From the NCBI RefSeq assembly GCF_021347895.1, contig NC_067125.1, forward strand, positions 23,291,621 through 23,355,620: a DNA stretch of 64,000 nucleotides, in the 5' to 3' direction. Position 1 is the stretch's first letter; each line of letters begins with the position of its first letter. The notes under the pieces were generated by a model. That model was not told the origin of the DNA. It searched no databases and was given only the letters and a program-made list of their open reading frames with translations. Shown here in pieces: positions 10,260-22,819 of this stretch. This stretch comes from Acanthochromis polyacanthus. Its lineage: Eukaryota; Chordata; Actinopteri; Pomacentridae. Made by a program: the position numbers and the translations under genes.

Positions 10260-10385
10260 CATTATCAGGATCGCTGGTCTGCATGGCAGACTCTTAGCGC
10301 ATCGCACTGCTTGAATGTCTGTGTATTTCAGGCCGATTTCAAAATAAAACTCAATAAAATTCTCGTCCGGGTGAGTGTCCTTCAT
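10260..10385 (-). CDS. Exon 1 of minus-strand gene in the foldback-like element
   Basis: The ATG at 10385 lies just inside the right arm. The exon is 42 codons and ends ATG|GTAAG in phase 0. With exons 2 (9423-9531) and 3 (9040-9263) the phases fit and give a 152-residue protein. Its stretch ENFIEFYFEIGLKYTDIQAV resembles the N-terminal helix-turn-helix-like segment of fish integrase-core DNA-transposon proteins (FYF-x-GL-x-Y-x-I pattern). That suggests a truncated transposon protein. The family call is low confidence; the exon chain is moderately supported. Confidence 0.5.
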
Positions 10386-10427
10386 TGTCGCTTCGCCATA
10401 CGGACATGTCCCTTCCGGGGCTCGGTA

Positions 10428-10870
10428 GGAAAAAAAGATTTGATATATATATAATGAAAGTTGATATATATATATAATGAAAGTCGATATATATATATAT
10501 ATATATATAATGAAAGTTGATATATATATAATGAAAGTCGATATATATATATAATGAAAGTCGATATATATATAATGAAAGTTGATATATATATATAATG
10601 AAAGTTGATATATATATATAGAATGAAAGTCGATATATATATATAATGAAAGTTGATATATATATAATGAAAGTTGATATATATATAATGAAAGTTGATA
10701 TATATATATATAATGAAAGTTGATATATATATATAGAATGAAAGTCGATATATATATATATATCAACTTTCATTATATATATATCGACTTTCATTATATA
10801 TATATCAACGTTCATTATATATATATCAAGTTTCATTATATATATATATATCAACTTTCATTATATATAT
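10428..10870. repeat. Right arm minisatellite with internal inversion
   Basis: About thirteen AATGAAAGTYGATATAT units on the plus strand (10441-10755) face about five reversed units (10761-10870). The array therefore folds on itself at about 10757. Reading frames rich in Tyr-Ile here are artefacts of the TATA-rich repeat. Confidence 0.85.
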
Positions 10871-10895
10871 AATTTCCTAAACGGCATGCCATATG

Positions 10896-10897
10896 CC

Positions 10898-10947
<50 letters not shown>

Positions 10948-11047
10948 GAAAGTTGATATATGTATATATATATATAATGAAACTTGATATGTATATAATG
11001 AAAGTCGATATATATATAATGAAACTTGATATATATATAATGAAACT

Positions 11048-11092
<45 letters not shown>

Positions 11093-11098
11093 CTTTCA
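10896..11098. repeat. TA tract and extra arm units outside the right terminus
   Basis: Beyond the right terminus lies a TA run (about 10900-10945), five more AATGAAASTYGATATAT units (about 10946-11045), another TA run (11050-11088) and one reversed unit CGACTTTCAT at 11089-11098. These lie outside the outer inverted repeat. They suggest a partial second element or recombination between arms. Confidence 0.75.
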
Positions 11099-11815
11099 TG
11101 ATTATCAGTCCTGCTTCTAGCGAACACCAGTGACTCATTCAGTCAGAGGTTTAGTTAACTACTAAGCCTGTAGTGTTCTGTACACTGATCCTCTGATAAC
11201 TTCATACCAGACAACATTCAGAAAACCCTACAGACCAACAAAAAACACTTTACACTGAATCACAAACTTCACACACAAAACACAAGCAGCCTTCAGAAAG
11301 TAACCAACATTTTAAACATTCCACAGAGCAAATTGGTTCAATTTTCTTACCAGTTTCGTGGGCAGGAAGCTGAGCAGAAGAGTGAAGGTGGGAGGAAATG
11401 TGCTTCATGCAAAACATACAAAGGAGGAGCCTGCTCAGAAGTAGGGCTATATTCTAGGAAATGCTGGTAACTCAAACTCAAATTAACAACATATCCATAC
11501 AAACTCCATTTGTTTTTACTTTTGTTCTGTATTTAGAGTCGGCTTCTCTTGGCTCCTGGCATATATGTGAAAACAAAAAGATAAGTGCATCTTGGCCTAA
11601 ATAACACACAGAGTTCATCATCAACATCATGTAGGCCGTTATGTGGCCAAACTGACAATCAATTATTCATTTGACTGGTGAATGTCTAGAAGATTTTAAG
11701 GAAAACTTACCACTTGGTAGACCATAAACAATAATAAGTTACCATGACCACTCACTAAACCCATCATTCTCCATGTATTATGCTGCTTGTAAGTCACTAG
11801 TAGCTGTGTTTAACC
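11099..11815. other. Intergenic, no supported gene
   Basis: No coding similarity. A minus-strand donor-like ACTG|GTAAG is centred at 11350, which could mark an upstream non-coding exon, but nothing else supports it. Confidence 0.4.
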
Positions 11816-11934
11816 ATCCATCATCCATTATCTAAAATGATTTAATCCTCATTAGGGTCTCTGGGGGCTGGAGTCTATGCCAGCTGACTGAGGGTGAAGA
11901 CAGGAGACACCTGGACAGGTAACAGTCTATCGGA
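11816..11934 (-). mobile_element. SINE 3' fragment (tRNA-derived family)
   Basis: Minus-strand fragment of the SINE described at 15443. It keeps the CATCC tail, the TCCTCATTAGGG block and the CAGCTGACTGAGG block; the tRNA-like head is missing. Confidence 0.8.
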
Positions 11935-13310
11935 GGACTACACTTTCCAGGATTAATGACATCATCTGAATTGTAATGAATTTAGGAAGAACATGAACAT
12001 CATTTATGTGTGTAAAGAGTTAAATCCTTCTATGATTACCTTGTAATAAAAGTACACAGAAAGGGCAGCAGCTGTATCTTTAAAAGGATACATGGGTATA
12101 AAATGCAAAAATAAGACTGGAATATCACTCATGAAAGGCAGAATGAGCACTACCAATGACCACAGCAGTAATAGTAACCTAAAGCCATCCTAACGCCCTA
12201 AAATGTTTCTGTTTGCTGCCTGAAAGAAACTCTGGAGCTGGAAGTGTTTGCTGATCTGGTTTTTAAACTTCAGGACAGCGGTCCTAAAGAATCCCCATCT
12301 GATGCATATGATGGAATCTATGTGCAGGAGAGTTATGCTGTCCACTAGGTGTTTGGACCATGAAGAGTCTTATCGACACAGAGTTTACTGAAGACCGGTG
12401 TTGGAGCATTTCCTTCTCCCCGTCAAAATCTGGTGTCTGATGTCTGGACACTGGTGGTGGTGCTGGCATACAGATGAGAAGATGAGAAACCTGTCACCCA
12501 GTGGTGCACACTTGTTTATTCTTGGGGGTATTTTCTGATTTTCCCCCTCCCAGTCTGGTACATCACCGTCCTGGAGCAACATCTGTCTGGCACCAGCTGC
12601 TCCAAAACGGCCCCACACAAGAACCAGCAGACTCAGTAAAGCATCCTCATATTGAGATCATGAAAGACTGGTTATGCATGATCTAAACGTAAATGTATTG
12701 TAAGCAACACAAGATGTATATAACATCATGAACAGCTGGACTTTAATTGACCGTTGAACAGTCAGTGACAAGACAAATAAGTTAAAATGAAGAAAAATGA
12801 CTAAATTAATATATTTATGCAAATAGCAGTTCATATTCGGCCAAGGAACACGGAGAAGTATTGTGATGATCGGCGTACATTTGTCTGTGAATCTGTTAGC
12901 AACATACTCAAAAAGGGACTAATGGATTTGGATGATGTTTTCAGGGAAGGTCAGAAAAGACACAAGGTCTAAGTGATTAGATTTTGGCAGTGATGTGGTT
13001 TATAGTCTGGATCCATGGATTTGTTAAACGTTTCTGTATCATTATGAGATAGCAGCATGGTGTCACTGTAACCATGACAACAAGTGAACACTATGTCAGC
13101 TGCCTGCTGATGATTACATGATTGTGATCCTACTACAAATCCACCGCTTTGGACTTATCCATCAGAAATCAAACAAGGAACAACCGTTGACCTTAGCTTC
13201 AGCTGTGGTGTTCCCTGAAGTGGCAGTATTCACAGAACAAGCAGCAGGCTGATTGAAACACTGAAATGTTGTCATTTGGTTTTGCTTTCTCCAATGACTA
13301 GTGTGGACCA
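11935..13310. other. Intergenic, nothing recognised
   Basis: No family-like coding sequence. Around 12280-12690 both strands carry GC-richer sequence with a 77-codon minus frame (MWGRFGAAG...). It may be an eroded transposase, but I cannot support that. Confidence 0.4.
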
Positions 13311-13855
13311 TTCCATTCATCTTGTGGTTTGATTCAATTAATCTTCAGGACCGCACATGCTTAGTACCCAGCATCACTAGAGTCTGCTCTAAACTCATCA
13401 GACACCCTGTTAGAGCCCTTTCTGTATATTGAGACCAGCAAATAACTCACACTGTTCACAGGATCCTACACCACCCCTCACTCAAACTACACTGAGTGTT
13501 TGAGTGGCTCCCATCAGGTCGTAGGTTAAGATGTCCACCTGCAGAACACAGAGGAGGACCTTTGTCTCCACAGCAATCCAGCTTCTGAACTCTGACCCCT
13601 CTCTGTCCAGACATTACACAAACCCACAACTCAGTGTACACAACCCGTTAGAGTGAAGCACAGAGCACTTTATTGACATAGACAATCTGCAATTTTTAAA
13701 ATTTCACAATTTTAAAAATTTAAAATCAGTTTTATTGTTTGATGTTTTGCTTGTTATTGTCATGTTCTTTGTTGATGCTGTTCTTTGCACATTTTAATTG
13801 CCCCTTGGTGCTAAATAAAGTGTTTGAATTGAACTGAATTGAAATTCAGGTGGTT
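13310..13855 (+). mobile_element. LINE 3'-end fragment
   Basis: Around 13490-13640 the plus strand translates, with breaks, to WLPSGRR-x-R and downstream text typical of the C-terminus of fish LINE ORF2 proteins. It is followed by a short 3' UTR ending in CTAAATAAAGTGTTTGAATT and a GAATT/GAACT tail repeat at 13827-13850. That is the usual 3' end of a target-primed, 5'-truncated LINE. The clade (L2, CR1 or Rex1-like) is not resolved. Confidence 0.6.
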
Positions 13856-14224
13856 GACTCGTTCTCCTCTTCTTCTGAGAGCCATACACCATTTTTCCCG
13901 ACATCCAATTTCACCACTTCCTTAGTAGTTTACGTAGGATTCACGTCACGCCTGATGGAAGCCCCTATGTTCAAAAAGAGACCGCTTCCTAACACAGAGA
14001 AGGCGAATTTATGAACGGGAAAGTGAATGTTATGTCAAAAAATCCTACTGCTGCATATCTTTGAGCATTTTTAGGGGTTATATGAAATTCAAAACCTTTT
14101 CTAGTGGGTATAACAGCATATACCTGCCTATCATGTAGACTAAACCACTACATTAAACATATACTGTGTATTATTTTACAGAATCTTTGTTTTTCTCTCA
14201 CATTTAAAACTTTCAGAGGTCACA

Positions 14225-14640
14225 TACAGTCATGGAAAAAATTATGAGACCACCCCTGTTTTCTTGTTCATTTTAATGCCTGGTACCACTAAAGGTATAC
14301 TACCTGAAGAATACAATTAAAACAACAAAAATGCAGCTGATTCCATCATACTTTATGTCCTCTCTGACATGCTTCAGCTTCATTGTATTCCAGGGTCTAT
14401 AAGAGGACATTTCATGTCATCAGCAGCACTGTACATCCAAAGTCTAGAGTGGTTTCCTGCTCACATTCAAGCTGTAGCACAACTCAGAAGTTGTCAGCTC
14501 TCACATAATGCCTAAAACTAAAGAATTATGTGAAGCCACAAAGGCAGCCATCTTGGCACTGCTGGAAATTAGCATGAGAGATAGACAGGTAGTGAAAAAA
14601 CCTGAAGACCTCCAAGACAGTATGTTCTGCCTGCATCAGA
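14225..14640 (+). mobile_element. Tc1-like transposon 5' end with transposase start
   Basis: Begins with TACAGTCATGGAAAAAATTA, a Tc1-family terminal sequence. About 280 bp in, an ATG at 14508 opens MPKTKELCEATKAAILALLE, matching the first DNA-binding helix of Tc1-like transposases. The frame decays by about 14620 and the rest of the transposase is missing, so this is a 5' fragment. Confidence 0.7.
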
Positions 14641-14882
14641 ATCCCATGTGCTGCAGTGCCCCCTACTGATGTTTCTGTAGTAATGATGTTAAAACAGGGC
14701 CTTTTCTAATCGAGTTTTAGTGTTGGTCAGGCCATGAGAGGATCTGGATGTTGCTGCTTCTTCTCCTGTTTTCATTTCAATGTTGAGGCCTTGGATAGAA
14801 CTTGTATGTAAATATCTCAATTTGTTTGACTTTCCTTTTTCTGTTGTGTGTTTAGGTGTTATTTTTATTCTGATTTCTATTT

Positions 14883-15134
14883 GGGGCTGCACAGTGGTAT
14901 AGTGGTTAGCACTTTCACCTTGCAGCTAGAAGATCCCTGGTTCATGTCCCAGCCTTCCCAGGATCTTTCTGCATGGAGTTTGCATGTTCTCCCTGTGCAT
15001 GCGTGGGTTTTCTCCAGGTTCCTCCCACAGTCCAGGAACATGCTGAGGTTAAGTGATGATTCTAAATTGTCCATAGGTGTGAATGTGAGTGTGATTGTTT
15101 GTCTCTATGTGTAGCCCTGTGATATACTGTTACC
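14883..15134 (+). mobile_element. tRNA-derived SINE, 3'-truncated
   Basis: Same family as 15443-15806: tRNA-like head with A-box-like TAGTGGTTAGC and a degraded B box (GGTTCATGTCC). The tail is cut where TAGGGTGACCATATTC begins. Confidence 0.85.
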
Positions 15135-15442
15135 TAGGGTGACCATATTCTGTTTCTCTGAAAAGAGGACACACTTCCAGCTCGCGTGCGAAAAATTTTC
15201 AGGCCCCCCCCCCCCCAATTTTCAGGGGTTTTCCGTGGGTCAGGGGGCTTTCTGTGCTTCAAACTCAGTTAAACAGATATTCTGAATTCCCCAGAAAATA
15301 ACACTTTACCTGGATATACAGAAAAATAGCCCAAAACACTCACAGACAGTTGCTTTATAAATAATATATTTATTAAATTAAAGCAATTCTCCTAAACAAT
15401 ATAATCAGTCACATACAAATATGGCATGCTCTAGTCTTTAAT

Positions 15443-15806
15443 AGGGCTGCACAGCGACATAGTGGTTAGCACTTTCGCCTTGCAGCAAGAAGATCCCGGT
15501 TCGAATCCCGGGTTGGGCCTGGGATCTTTCTGCATGGAGTTTGCATGTTCTCCCTGTGCATGTGTGGGTTTTCTCCGGGTACTCCGGCTTCCTCCCACAG
15601 TCCAAAAATATGCTGAGGTTAATTGATCACTCTAAATTGCCCGTAGGTGTGAATGTGAGTGTGCTTGTCTGTCTGTATATGTAGCCCTGTGACAGACCGG
15701 CGACCTGTCCAGGGTGTCCCCTACCTTCGCTCAAGTCAGCTGGGATAGGCTCCAGCACCCCCCGCAACCCTAATGAGGATAAAGCGGTGTATAGAGGATG
15801 GATGGA
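15443..15806 (+). mobile_element. tRNA-derived SINE, full length
   Basis: About 364-bp retroposon. The head resembles a tRNA gene with A-box-like TAGTGGTTAGC and B-box GGTTCGAATCC, which are pol III internal promoter elements. The body contains GTTTGCATGTTCTCCC and CCTCCCACAGTCC blocks, and it ends in a GGATGGATGG tail. It is flanked by a 13-bp target duplication TAGTCTTTAATAG (15432-15444 and 15807-15819). At least nine copies or fragments of this family lie in the window. Confidence 0.92.
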
Positions 15807-16142
15807 TAGTCTTTAATAGTTATTGACTCAAGTTGTGTAGGAACACATGTATTCAGATGTTTAACAAAATAAGAAATAATCATCTCTCTTAAGTCTGACA
15901 CTTACACCTTAGTTAGGAAAAGTGAGGTGGAGTACCATTCTTCAAAATAACCTCCCAATTATCAATTATGTAAAAATAGAAATAATGCCTCAAAATATTA
16001 AACAAAAAGAAAAAAGAGAGGTAGCCTATTCTTCAATGTTCAGTTAGGCCATTCTTCAAAATAATGTGTCTAATGGCAAATGAAAAAAATATAGAAATAA
16101 TGCCTCAAGTCAACAGTCCTTTTTTTCCTTCTTTTCCCTTTT

Positions 16143-16274
16143 CTTATTAGCTACAGAGACATAAGTCCCAGCTTTGCAGACTGTACATTCTGCCTCCCAT
16201 TTGACACGACCTGGACGAAAACAGGGGTACTTTTTTCGCATTTCATCAGTGAAATGACATTTGCGTTTCGGCAT
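16143..16274 (-). pseudogene. BED-type transposase N-terminal exon remnant
   Basis: Minus-strand frame from 16274 encoding a basic start (MPKRKC), then C-x2-C (CTVC) and the SVANK motif that precedes the His ligands in BED-like fingers of fish transposases. The frame runs into a Lys-rich AT tract and ends without His ligands or a catalytic domain. Confidence 0.55.
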
Positions 16275-16399
16275 TTTCCTTCGGTTCGAGTGCTCTCTCG
16301 CAGTGTGCCTACCTGCGAGGAAGCGAATCTCCAGCGCCGTGGCACGCGCCGGCGCTTCAGAGACGCGGGCCTGGCGCTCCGCAGCGTGACTAATACCAG

Positions 16400-16664
16400 T
16401 GGGGGGTGCTGGAGCCTATCCCAGTTGACTCGGGCGAAGGCAGGGGACACCCTGGACAGGTCGCCAGTCTGTCACAGGGCTACATACAGTATACAGACGA
16501 ACAATCACACTCACATTCACACCTACGGGCAATTTAGCGTAATCAATTAACCTCAGCATATTTTTGGACTGTGGGAGGAAGCCGGAGTGCCCGGAGAAAA
16601 CCCACGCACCCCCCGCGACATTAGTGAGGATAAAGCGGTGTATAGAGAATGGATGGATGGATTT
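16400..16664. mobile_element. Rearranged SINE: minus copy fused to plus-strand tail
   Basis: 16400-16606 is a minus-strand SINE body starting near its 3' end and running towards the head. At about 16607 it switches abruptly to plus-strand SINE tail (CCCCCCGCGACATTAGTGAGG ... GGATGGATGG). Confidence 0.8.
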
Positions 16665-17405
16665 GAACTGACTGTGTGAATAGTTTTTGCTTTTTGCTGA
16701 GTTTTCACTTTAGTGCATTCTGTTTCTGATTAAGATTCTAGTTTTTTACAATAAAGTGAAGTAATGTCATTATTTGATATGTTCATAGATGCTTTTCGTC
16801 ATGAAATCCAGAGAAAGGAGGAGTTTTGCTTTGGGTCAGTGATGAGCAAAGCATCTTCCACACATTTCTATATCTTTTGCTTTTGTTGAATAGATGCCGA
16901 ATTTTGTCAAATACTTTTACTTTGTGATTAATGGACCATGAATTGATCTATGCACAGGTAAACACGAACACTTCCTTTAGTTTTACTGCATTTCTAATGT
17001 CGGCACTCCATCCTTTCTAAAATACATTTAAGCTCCACTCACACTGATCTGGTGTAATAGCAGTGGTGAAAGAAGAACACAGATCCTTTACTTAAGTAGA
17101 GTAATGATACCACACTATGACAGTACTGCATGCAATAAGTCCTATATGTACAGTATGTATGTTTCATCAGCAACTTGTACTGCTAGGATCAAAAGTACAG
17201 CTATTGATTAATATGGATTCATATTCCAGCTGCATTTATGTGTATGTTGCATTTAGCTGCCATGGATGTTGACATTTAACTCCTTTATATACTGTTGGGT
17301 ACTTTAATCTACAGCAATGCATCAGATTTGATAAGATTTGTAATGTTACCCTGTGAATCACACATCTGTTTTCAGCATTGGGACATTTTATAGCTAATCC
17401 AAGAG

Positions 17406-17746
17406 TCCATCCATCCATTATCAATGCACCGCTTTATCCTCATTAGGGTCATGGAGGACTGGAGTCTATCCCAGCTGACTTAGAGTGAAGACAGGAGACA
17501 CCTGGACAGGTAACAGTCTATCACAGGGCTACACATAGAGACAAACAATCACACTCACATTCACACCTACGGACAATTTAGAATCATCAATTAACCTCAG
17601 CATGTTTTTGGACTGTGGGAGGAACCTGGAGAAAACCCCCGCATGCAAACTCCATGCAGAAAGATCCCAGGACCAGGCCGGTATTTGAACCGGGGATCTT
17701 CTTGCTGCACGGCGAAAGTACAAACCACTATAGCACTGTGCAGCCC
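17406..17746 (-). mobile_element. tRNA-derived SINE, near full length
   Basis: Minus-strand copy with CCATCCATCC tail at 17408 and tRNA-like head ending in GTGCAGCCCC at 17737-17746. Its B box is partly degraded. Confidence 0.88.
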
Positions 17747-17834
17747 CAGTTAAAATACAGAAATATAAAAACAGCTTTTAAAGGCAGTTTATTTGACCAA
17801 ATCCACTAAAGCAGTTCCTATCAATGACACAAGT

Positions 17835-17900
17835 CTACAGTTTCATTGACTTGTTTTATGGCTCTTCTCCAGGTTGTTTTCTCTTGACTACACTACATTT
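17835..17900. repeat. Dispersed repeat fragment
   Basis: The stretch TTTTATGGCTCTTCTCCAGG and what follows matches 48104-48150, where it leads into a typical fish SINE 3' end. Confidence 0.5.
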
Positions 17901-17940
17901 TAATGTCACAGCATTTATTTCTGTCCAGAGTTGGATTCAT

Positions 17941-18420
17941 TTTCTACCAAGATCTTAATTGATGATGGAAGAGTGGGACAAAGTCTTCTCCAGAACATCC
18001 CAGAGATTCTCATTGGGGCTGAGGTCTGGACTCTGTGGAGGACAATCCATCTGATCCACTCATTCTCAATGTGAGCCCATAAATCCTAACATCATCTTGG
18101 AACATGTCCATGTCATCAGTGAAGAAAAACTCCACTGATGGAAAGACCTGGTCATTCAGTATATTCGGGTAGTCAGCTGACCTCATTCTTTGGGAACATA
18201 ACGTTGGTGAACCTGACCAACCCCAGATCATAACCCTAACCCCCACAGACTGGTAGGAACTAGACATGATGAGTTCATCATTTCATCCACCTCTATTCTT
18301 ACCCTGATGCCCCCATCACTCTGGAACAGGGTAAATCTGGACTCATCAGACCACATTTGCTCCTTGAAGATGATGGTTCTCCACTATTCTTCAGGTTTTA
18401 TTAATGTGTTGGATGGTTCT
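17941..18420 (-). pseudogene. Tc1-like transposase remnant
   Basis: Minus-strand fragments in order: MWSDESRFTLFQSDGG (18300-18350), which carries the second catalytic Asp region of DDE Tc1 transposases; a VMIWGWSG block; a degenerate FQ-D block near 18100; and SPDLSPNENLWDVLEKT (17955-18010), the conserved region with the last acidic catalytic residue. Frameshifts separate them. Sequence up to about 18730 may hold the N-terminal part. Family assignment is firm; it is not functional. Confidence 0.8.
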
Positions 18421-18883
18421 TAACCTGATTTTAGTAGTTTCAGAAATCTCCTTAGTTTTCTTTTTATCATGCAGGCCAATAATTTGACCTTTCTGAGACA
18501 GATTAACATCCTTTCCATGACCACAGGATACGTCTTCCAACATTTAAGAAATGAGAAGCTCCTCACTGCATCAGCTAGGTTTAAAGAAGTTGTTGCAGCT
18601 GAAACACACGCATCACTGCAGTTATTATCCAATGGAAGGCTCTTTCCTGTTTGCTTCGTTAAATCCAGGTGGGGACATGTTTTTGGCCTGGTGTTGTATG
18701 ATTGTCATCATATGAGAGCTGTGTTACTAAACCCTTGATGCTCTATTTTTTCCATTTATTATCTTTCTAAGAGGCTGATATGCTTCTTAACCACTGAGTG
18801 GTTTTTATAAAATATATAGCTATATGTAACAATACAGTAAATGTGCAGCAATAAAATATGCTTTGAATCAGATCATAGATGAG

Positions 18884-19066
18884 GCTTTACCAATGCTGTG
18901 CAGAAATCCAGTTTAAAAAGCCTTTACATCTACAAGGGATGTGGAAAAGTGTAATGTACTACAGTAAATTACACTTTTAGATGGGGAAAAGTACTAAAGT
19001 ACATCACACTTTTCCCCGGCCATTGTAGATGCAGAGGCTTTTTAAACTGGATATCGTGGGTAAAGC
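18884..19066. repeat. Long hairpin MITE-like inverted repeat
   Basis: 18884-18965 and 18982-19066 are diverged inverted copies, sharing blocks such as CCAGTTTAAAAAGCC, CATCTACAA and GGAAAAGTGT. The outer ends are GCTTTACC and its complement. No coding potential. Confidence 0.8.
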
Positions 19067-19332
19067 ATTATCTATACTGTGTGCACCAAAGCTTTCCCTT
19101 TGGTCTTTTCATGATAGATTCCAGCATTTACCATCTGACAGTCTGTTTTTAGTGAAAGCCTTTTCAAAGCCTGCTAACATTCCACCGGTTTACATTTAAG
19201 AGTAACTGTTCCCTAGAAATAACCAAAATAATATTCCACAGGTTTGCAATAGCAGGGGTACGATGAGTAACAGCTTATATCTCAGCAGCCACCACACAAA
19301 ATTAAGAGAGAAAAAAAAAGAATGTGAGTGTT

Positions 19333-21939
<2,607 letters not shown>

Positions 21940-22200
21940 CTCCTCTCAGGTACAGCGAAGCTCATCCCGGATCCTCGAGGATGACGCAATAAGCTGTGAG
22001 CTGACCTCTATCCGTCAGGACAACCAGCACCGTGTCCTCATGTGTCCGTCCTCACAACGTCCACGAGCCGCTATTATACCTTTAAACCACACAATGAACA
22101 GCTCAATGAGCGCTCCACGCTGTGCAGCGACGTAACGAGCCGACACACGTCATTACGTACAGAATGTGACGCACATGTTGCACCGTGGTGGCAGGACACA
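21940..22200 (-). promoter_or_regulatory. Putative promoter region of the PI synthase-like gene
   Basis: GC- and CpG-richer than its surroundings. It contains CRE-like elements (TGACGCAA at 21982, ACGTCATTACGT at 22147, TGTGACGCAC at 22166) and, on the minus strand, a TATAATA-like stretch near 22070-22077. Transcription start not determined. Confidence 0.45.
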
Positions 22201-22208
22201 TTTGGGTC

Positions 22209-22404
22209 GATATAAAATTGAGGGGCTTTTGAACTCAATGGGATATACCTTGCATGCATTTTTATTAAAAGTTAAAAAACTGATGTTTTTTATGTTCATT
22301 ATAATCATGTCTTCACAAATTCCATACTTATTTATTATGGAAAAATTCACTTATTAATCAAAAATGATGGATAGATATCACTAAAATGTCAACTATGTTA
22401 CAAA
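22209..22404. repeat. Direct repeat copy A
   Basis: Shares an ordered series of blocks with 22820-23010 (GGGCTTTTGAACTCAATGGG, ATGTTCATT, TTATTTATTATGGAAA, CACTTATTAAT, CACTAAAATGTCAACTA). The pair flanks the 21-bp minisatellite. Confidence 0.8.
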
Positions 22405-22439
22405 AAGTCCCGCAATTATACATTGGCCCATCCAGATTG

Positions 22440-22815
22440 ACCATATGATCCAAAATGATCCATAATTATGGACAATTATTCCAGAATGACATGAAATTTG
22501 TCTTAAATGACTTGAAATTTATCCGAAAGATACAAAAAATGATACAAAATGACGAGAAACGATCCAAGCTGAAAAAAATGGTTGAAAATGACAAGAAAAT
22601 TGTCCTAAATGACTTTAAAATTATCCAAAATGACTTGAAAATCATCCATAATGAAAGAAAATTTGTCCTAAATGACATGAAATTTGTCCTAAATGACTCA
22701 GAATTTATCCCAAAGACACAAAAATGATCCAAAGTGAAGAGAAACGATCCAAGCTGACATAAAACTTGTTGAAAATGACAAGATAATTGACCAAAATGAC
22801 TCGAAAATTGTCCTG
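22440..22815. repeat. Degenerate ~21-bp minisatellite
   Basis: Tandem degenerate units of the type AAATGACTTGAAATTTGTCCT. Because the period is a multiple of three, one plus frame (22455-22727, heptads like NDMKFVL) and one minus frame (22466-22732, SFRTNFL-like) both stay open. I regard neither as a gene. Confidence 0.8.
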
Positions 22816-22819
22816 GTCA

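Larger units (their letters stand above)
6915..10895. mobile_element. Foldback-like element with long compound inverted arms and two convergent genes
   Basis: The 25 bases at 6915-6939 recur in inverted orientation at 10871-10895 without mismatch (key core GGCATGCCGTTTAGGAAAT). Inside each terminus lies an array of 21-25-bp units AATGAAAGTYGATATATAT, first in one orientation and then reversed, and finally a shared inner block (CCTACYGAGCCCYGGAAGG at 7203-7222 and, inverted, at 10406-10427). Between the arms, two small spliced genes converge: one on the plus strand ending at 8585 and one on the minus strand ending at 9040. Each has an AATAAA at its stop. Long inverted arms built of tandem subrepeats are the hallmark of foldback elements. 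I cannot name the superfamily. Confidence 0.7.
15135..16391 (-). mobile_element. DNA-transposon remnant with BED-type zinc-finger exon
   Basis: The left end TAGGGTGACCATATTC followed by a GAGGAC motif is a recurrent vertebrate DNA-transposon terminus. At the other side, the minus strand from ATG 16274 encodes MPKRKCHFTDEMRKKYPCFR and then CTVCKAGTYVSVANK, the CxxC half of a BED-like zinc finger found at the start of hAT-like fish transposases. The rest of the transposase is gone. A SINE (15443-15806) is inserted in it, and about 15920-16010 and 16040-16110 are diverged direct repeats of each other. Confidence 0.6.

Noticed and set aside
10441..10870. Regularly spaced repeats suggestive of a CRISPR-like array
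   Set aside because: Spacers are only variable-length TA runs, units reverse orientation, and the genome is eukaryotic.
10164..11138. Overlapping minus frames up to 200 codons rich in Tyr-Ile-Ser
   Set aside because: They are translations of the TATATAT/AATGAAAG arm repeats; only 10260-10385 has splice-compatible, non-repetitive coding.
12284..12690. Minus frame MWGRFGAAG... as a Tc1-like transposase piece
   Set aside because: Only a WG-type dipeptide matches; no SPDLNP or D/E motifs follow.
14925..15510. tRNA-like A and B boxes in SINE heads read as tRNA genes
   Set aside because: The sequences do not fold as complete tRNAs, are followed by a SINE body and tail, and recur across the window with target duplications.
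22455..22732. Two opposite 88-90-codon frames in the minisatellite
   Set aside because: Both stay open because of the 21-bp period; no start context, splice sites or family resemblance.
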